A DNA stretch of 64,000 nucleotides from Sulfuricurvum sp. (GTDB lineage Bacteria > Campylobacterota > Campylobacteria > Campylobacterales > Sulfurimonadaceae), in assembly GCA_028718525.1 (NCBI GenBank), contig JAQULP010000007.1, forward strand, positions 37,938 to 101,937. Reading direction: 5' to 3'. The notes beneath the pieces were generated by a model that ran no database searches, was not told the origin of the DNA, and saw nothing but the letters and a program-made list of their open reading frames with translations. The position numbers and the translations under genes are program-made. Below, in pieces: positions 61,039 through 64,000 of the stretch; the first letter of the stretch is position 1, and each line of letters begins with the position of its first letter.

Positions 61039-62328
61039 TTAGCCTTTTTTAATCTGTTGATGGATGCCTCTGTCTGGGCTAACCCATCTGGCTCGACCTT
61101 TTTTACCCAATAACACCTTGGGAAGAGCGGTTACCGCAGTAAACAGATTTAGCAGCCAATAGGCAAACGGATACCATATCATCCAATAATAATTTTTTCC
61201 CAAACCTTTGTCATAATGGCCGTCCAACCATTTACTGACCGCAAACTGTATTAAACACGCTCCGATCAAGATAACACTGCTTTGATCCGGTAAAATGGGT
61301 GATTGCTGGGGCATCAAATAGTTGACGGGGAAAAACAAACTGACAAACCAGACTAAAAATACCAACACCATACTATAGGCCCAAATCGTACTGAGCATGA
61401 GCTCCGTCATAAGCCCCCAAAGGTGGGTTTGTTTGTGGGAAAATAAAACTTTGAAGTTTTTAAGCATGACCTGAACACCGCCCATAGCCCAACGCAAGCG
61501 CTGTTTCCACAGTCCTTTCAATGTCTCCGGCATCAAAATCCATACCAAAGCCCGGGGTTCAAAGCGCACGTCCCAGCCGTTGCGTTGCAGTTTCCAGGTA
61601 ATATCGATATCTTCGGTCAGCATATCCGGGCTCCAATAGCCTACCTCGTGCACTGCCGCTTTTCTAAAACCCGTAATGACGCCCGATACCGTAAAAAGCC
61701 GTCCGAAACTGCGCTGTGCACGCTTGATCATCCCGACAATCGACGAAAATTCGCCGACCTGGATTTTCCCCAACAAGCTTGTCCGATTGCGTATTCTCGG
61801 ATTGCCCGTTACGGCGGCAACTTCCGGATAGCGGATAAAATGCTTGATCATCCAATGGACACAGTATTTATCGATCAAGGCATCTCCGTCGATGCAGATC
61901 AGATACTCATACTTGGCTAACAACGCACCGCCCTGCAGCCCTAACGCTTTCCCCTGATTTTCAGCTAAATTAACGACTTTTAACTTCGGGTTCTCTTGTG
62001 CCAGGCTTACCAATATCTCTAAGGTATTATCCTTGCTTCCGTCGTTGATGGCGATGACTTCAAATTCCGGGTAATCCACATTGAGCGCATATGTGATGGT
62101 CTCGATAGCGTTTTGCCCCTCGTTATAGCACGGGATCAGAATGCTTACCCCCTGCCAGCTTTCGTTGGCTCTCAGGGGGGGAATAAGATATTTGAGATAG
62201 GGTTTTTCATTTTTAAAATAAAAAAAGATTGCCCCTACTATCCACAAACTTGACATAAACAACGGATAATAAAATACATAGCCCAGTATTGCGTGCCATA
62301 ATGAATGCCAAAAGAGATCAAACGTCAT
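61039..62328 (-). CDS. pgaC: Poly-beta-1,6-N-acetylglucosamine synthase PgaC
   Basis: Processive family 2 glycosyltransferase polymerising N-acetylglucosamine from UDP-GlcNAc at the inner membrane. The 429 residues show EVIAINDGSKDNT, the DxD-like YLICIDGDALID, TEDIDITWKL and the QxxRW motif KQRLRWAMGG. Membrane helices flank the cytosolic domain (LFMSSLWIVGAIFFYF at the start, two to three near the end). ATG 62328 is preferred over GTG 62331. It lies five bases after pgaB. Confidence 0.92.
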   Translation of the reverse strand: MTFDLFWHSLWHAILGYVFYYPLFMSSLWIVGAIFFYFKNEKPYLKYLIPPLRANESWQGVSILIPCYNEGQNAIETITYALNVDYPEFEVIAINDGSKDNTLEILVSLAQENPKLKVVNLAENQGKALGLQGGALLAKYEYLICIDGDALIDKYCVHWMIKHFIRYPEVAAVTGNPRIRNRTSLLGKIQVGEFSSIVGMIKRAQRSFGRLFTVSGVITGFRKAAVHEVGYWSPDMLTEDIDITWKLQRNGWDVRFEPRALVWILMPETLKGLWKQRLRWAMGGVQVMLKNFKVLFSHKQTHLWGLMTELMLSTIWAYSMVLVFLVWFVSLFFPVNYLMPQQSPILPDQSSVILIGACLIQFAVSKWLDGHYDKGLGKNYYWMIWYPFAYWLLNLFTAVTALPKVLLGKKGRARWVSPDRGIHQQIKKG

Positions 62329-62333
62329 CACAA

Positions 62334-64000
62334 TTACTCTTGGTGCTTTAGGCTGGTATTGTTGGGTGTTAATGTATGCATTGACGCCGCTTTTTGGCTG
62401 AAAGCCTTTTTAATCGTATCGGCATCAGGAACATTTTTAAACACGCTGTCGGGATAATAAGCCATATGATGAACTCCTAATCCATAGAGATGAGTTATGG
62501 TATCGTTTAATTCTTCTGATGAGATCGGTTCATCGTTTTTTCTCCAATTCACGGTTTGCAACTCCATTACCGTACGCTCCAATCCACACTCTTCTTGCTT
62601 TACCCGTTCCACGATTTTATTATAAAACTGCCGTGTATCGGTTGCTTGTTCCATATATGGCATGGCCATAATAGCGGTGTAATCATATCGGTTAATCGAT
62701 TCACGCAGACTTTGCCCATACCACTCTTCTGCATACTCATTCAGTGCTACTTGAGCGTATAAATTACGTGCCGTTTTCAGCCCTGGGTGTTCATCTCTGA
62801 CTATTTGAGCCAACTGCATCGCAAAATCGTCCAGATAGTCTGTCTTAAGGTTCGTCCATTTCTCAAACTGTTCTCTATCCGCCCGAATTTTGGTTATGTT
62901 CGGCGTCAAGCCCCATTTTTTGTATTGGGTACGGGCTTCTTTACTGTCGTCTTCAAAATCGGAGAGTGTGACATCATCGTGAAACAATATGCCGTCGATA
63001 CGGGGTGATTTTGCCAAATCTTCATAAATCTCTTTGATCACTTTTTGCGCTTTTTCTGAAAACGGAGAGAGTCTCGGATATCCCATATTGAGATGGCTTG
63101 AATCTACTTGTAACGTGACAACCGTGTCTTTGGTAGCGGGATTATTGTGCGGCAACTGCCATGCCATCATCGGTATCCATGCATAAATACGCTTGACTTG
63201 TGTACGCGTTGCGATTTGCCACGCTACCCGATTAAATAGATCGGCACGCATGGGAATATTTCGGTTTGGGAAATAGACATAATCGGCCGCACCGTTGGCA
63301 TCCGGATCGGCAAAAGCCTGCAGATAAACAGTATTCACCCCTAATCTTTTTATCCGATCCAGTAAATCACCCAGATTTCTTTCCTGCTGTTGAGGATCGG
63401 CGTCATACATATAATCCAAATCGATATGGGCTGCTTTTGTCACATTGTCATTGTCCGTAAAATTGGCATTTCGCGCTGATATGTCTTGTTCTAACTCTTG
63501 AAGGGTCATATTTTTATCAACCAATATACGTCGCAGTCCCCACAACGGCGTGATACGGGTATTGCTCCCATCATCCAAGGTGAGTCCGATGTTCATACCC
63601 AAACGCTCCGCGATTGTTCGTACCTCTTTATTATAATACCCATACGGCCAAACGATAACACGTGGCTTTTGTCCTGTGTAGTGCTTTAAAAAAGTATTGT
63701 TTTGCAATAGATCATTGTAGATACGCTGCTGATAACTTTTTTCATCTTCATAGGCTTGTTTCTCGTTCAACCATTGACGTGTGATTACGGCCGGTTGCAT
63801 GTTCCCTTGCGGATTGCCCGGTATCCCTTTGTGTAAGAAATAGGTATGGCTGGCAATTTCTACCAAGCCGCTATGTAGCATCTCTTTGATCTCTTTTTGG
63901 CTTAAGAATTTCTCACGCGGAATCTTATGCCCATCAAAATCGACTGTTTCATTGGCCTGCATCCAGCTGCCGACCAGTGCAATGACAACAGGGATTTTAT
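62334..64000 (-). CDS. pgaB: PgaB, poly-N-acetylglucosamine deacetylase/hydrolase (partial)
   Basis: The frame runs open past the end of the window, so the N-terminus and signal are missing; the visible M at 63962 is internal (the preceding codons read IPVVIALVGSW). PgaB partly deacetylates the polymer for export and its second domain cuts it. Seen here: the deacetylase part with EIASHTYFLHK and VIVWPYGYYNKEV, then the glycoside-hydrolase-like domain with HIDLDYMYDADPQQQ, VYLQAFADP and DGILFHDDVTLSDFED. pgaA should lie upstream, beyond the window. Confidence 0.92.
   Translation of the reverse strand, partial: KIPVVIALVGSWMQANETVDFDGHKIPREKFLSQKEIKEMLHSGLVEIASHTYFLHKGIPGNPQGNMQPAVITRQWLNEKQAYEDEKSYQQRIYNDLLQNNTFLKHYTGQKPRVIVWPYGYYNKEVRTIAERLGMNIGLTLDDGSNTRITPLWGLRRILVDKNMTLQELEQDISARNANFTDNDNVTKAAHIDLDYMYDADPQQQERNLGDLLDRIKRLGVNTVYLQAFADPDANGAADYVYFPNRNIPMRADLFNRVAWQIATRTQVKRIYAWIPMMAWQLPHNNPATKDTVVTLQVDSSHLNMGYPRLSPFSEKAQKVIKEIYEDLAKSPRIDGILFHDDVTLSDFEDDSKEARTQYKKWGLTPNITKIRADREQFEKWTNLKTDYLDDFAMQLAQIVRDEHPGLKTARNLYAQVALNEYAEEWYGQSLRESINRYDYTAIMAMPYMEQATDTRQFYNKIVERVKQEECGLERTVMELQTVNWRKNDEPISSEELNDTITHLYGLGVHHMAYYPDSVFKNVPDADTIKKAFSQKAASMHTLTPNNTSLKHQE

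Noticed and set aside
1..64000. CRISPR arrays, tRNA or rRNA genes, insertion sequences
   Set aside because: No regularly spaced repeats, cloverleaf-like gaps, rRNA stretches or transposase frames were seen, and the intergenic gaps are too short for most of them.

Overview
The window reads as a chromosome segment of a Campylobacterota bacterium (former Epsilonproteobacteria), most likely in the Sulfurimonas/Sulfuricurvum neighbourhood. The genus is an inference. The supporting signs are the flagellar order flhF-flhG-(small membrane protein)-fliA-fliM-fliY, a UbiE methyltransferase beside an aminofutalosine-deaminase-type enzyme (futalosine route to menaquinone), a short KdpD-type kinase and moderate G+C (27 of 60 bases in 41761-41820, taken as a sample line). 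Genes are densely packed, with many ATGA or TAATG stop/start overlaps. I see no rRNA, tRNA, CRISPR array or insertion sequence, and no gene-free stretch longer than 300 bases.

Layout. 1-3690: the end of rbfA, then rimP, ribD, ubiE and xseA. 3738-6798: an accessory insert. It holds a very AT-rich 685-codon gene whose protein appears to join a cold-shock-like domain, a PD-(D/E)XK-like nuclease core and a cysteine-rich tail, then a small membrane/coiled-coil protein, then a hicAB toxin-antitoxin pair of host-like composition with a perfect consensus promoter. 6803-8883 (minus): sppA and the amidohydrolase. 8990-11266: a signalling cassette of CheY-like receiver, CheC-type phosphatase and PAS-PAS-GGDEF diguanylate cyclase. 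11343-17598: aroQ, folK and the flagellar regulatory/switch operon. 17601-19405: LOG-family protein and mnmA. 19379-23523 (minus): mtgA, TRIC-family channel, gamma carbonic anhydrase-like protein and ppk. 23593-28296: TPR protein, NYN/OST-HTH protein, Nif3-like protein, zinc-ribbon coiled coil, waaA and a pseudouridine synthase. 28379-31920: ffh followed by a structured leader and the rpsP-khpA-rimM-trmD-rplS ribosome operon. 32013-36325 (minus): smpB, ispE, csrA, truB and a UvrD/Rep helicase.

36490-41376: a LysR regulator, then on the minus strand a KdpDE-like two-component pair, cysK, a PabC-like aminotransferase and a small protein that resembles the ClpX adaptor SspB. 41493-56180: accC, lnt (minus), the yajC-secD-secF translocase genes, leuS, an LptE-like lipoprotein, a second diguanylate cyclase, folC and mfd. 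56268-57870: a free-standing CZB zinc-sensor protein and an RlmC-type methyltransferase. 57926-64000 (minus): a tiny Lys/Ala/Pro-rich exported peptide, a histidine kinase/response regulator pair, a YgjP-like metallopeptidase and a pgaB(partial)-pgaC-pgaD operon for poly-N-acetylglucosamine.

How the parts connect (inference). Most of the window is housekeeping for translation, cofactors, envelope and secretion. Above this sit a motility block and a signalling layer: two cyclases with intact GGEEF and RxxD inhibitory sites, a CheY/CheC module, a CZB protein and CsrA, next to an exopolysaccharide synthase whose PgaC/PgaD homologues are activated by c-di-GMP in E. coli. The features most likely to be new are the composite nuclease-like gene at 3738-5795, the paired RNA hairpins ahead of rpsP, and the SspB-like protein at 37486-37947.
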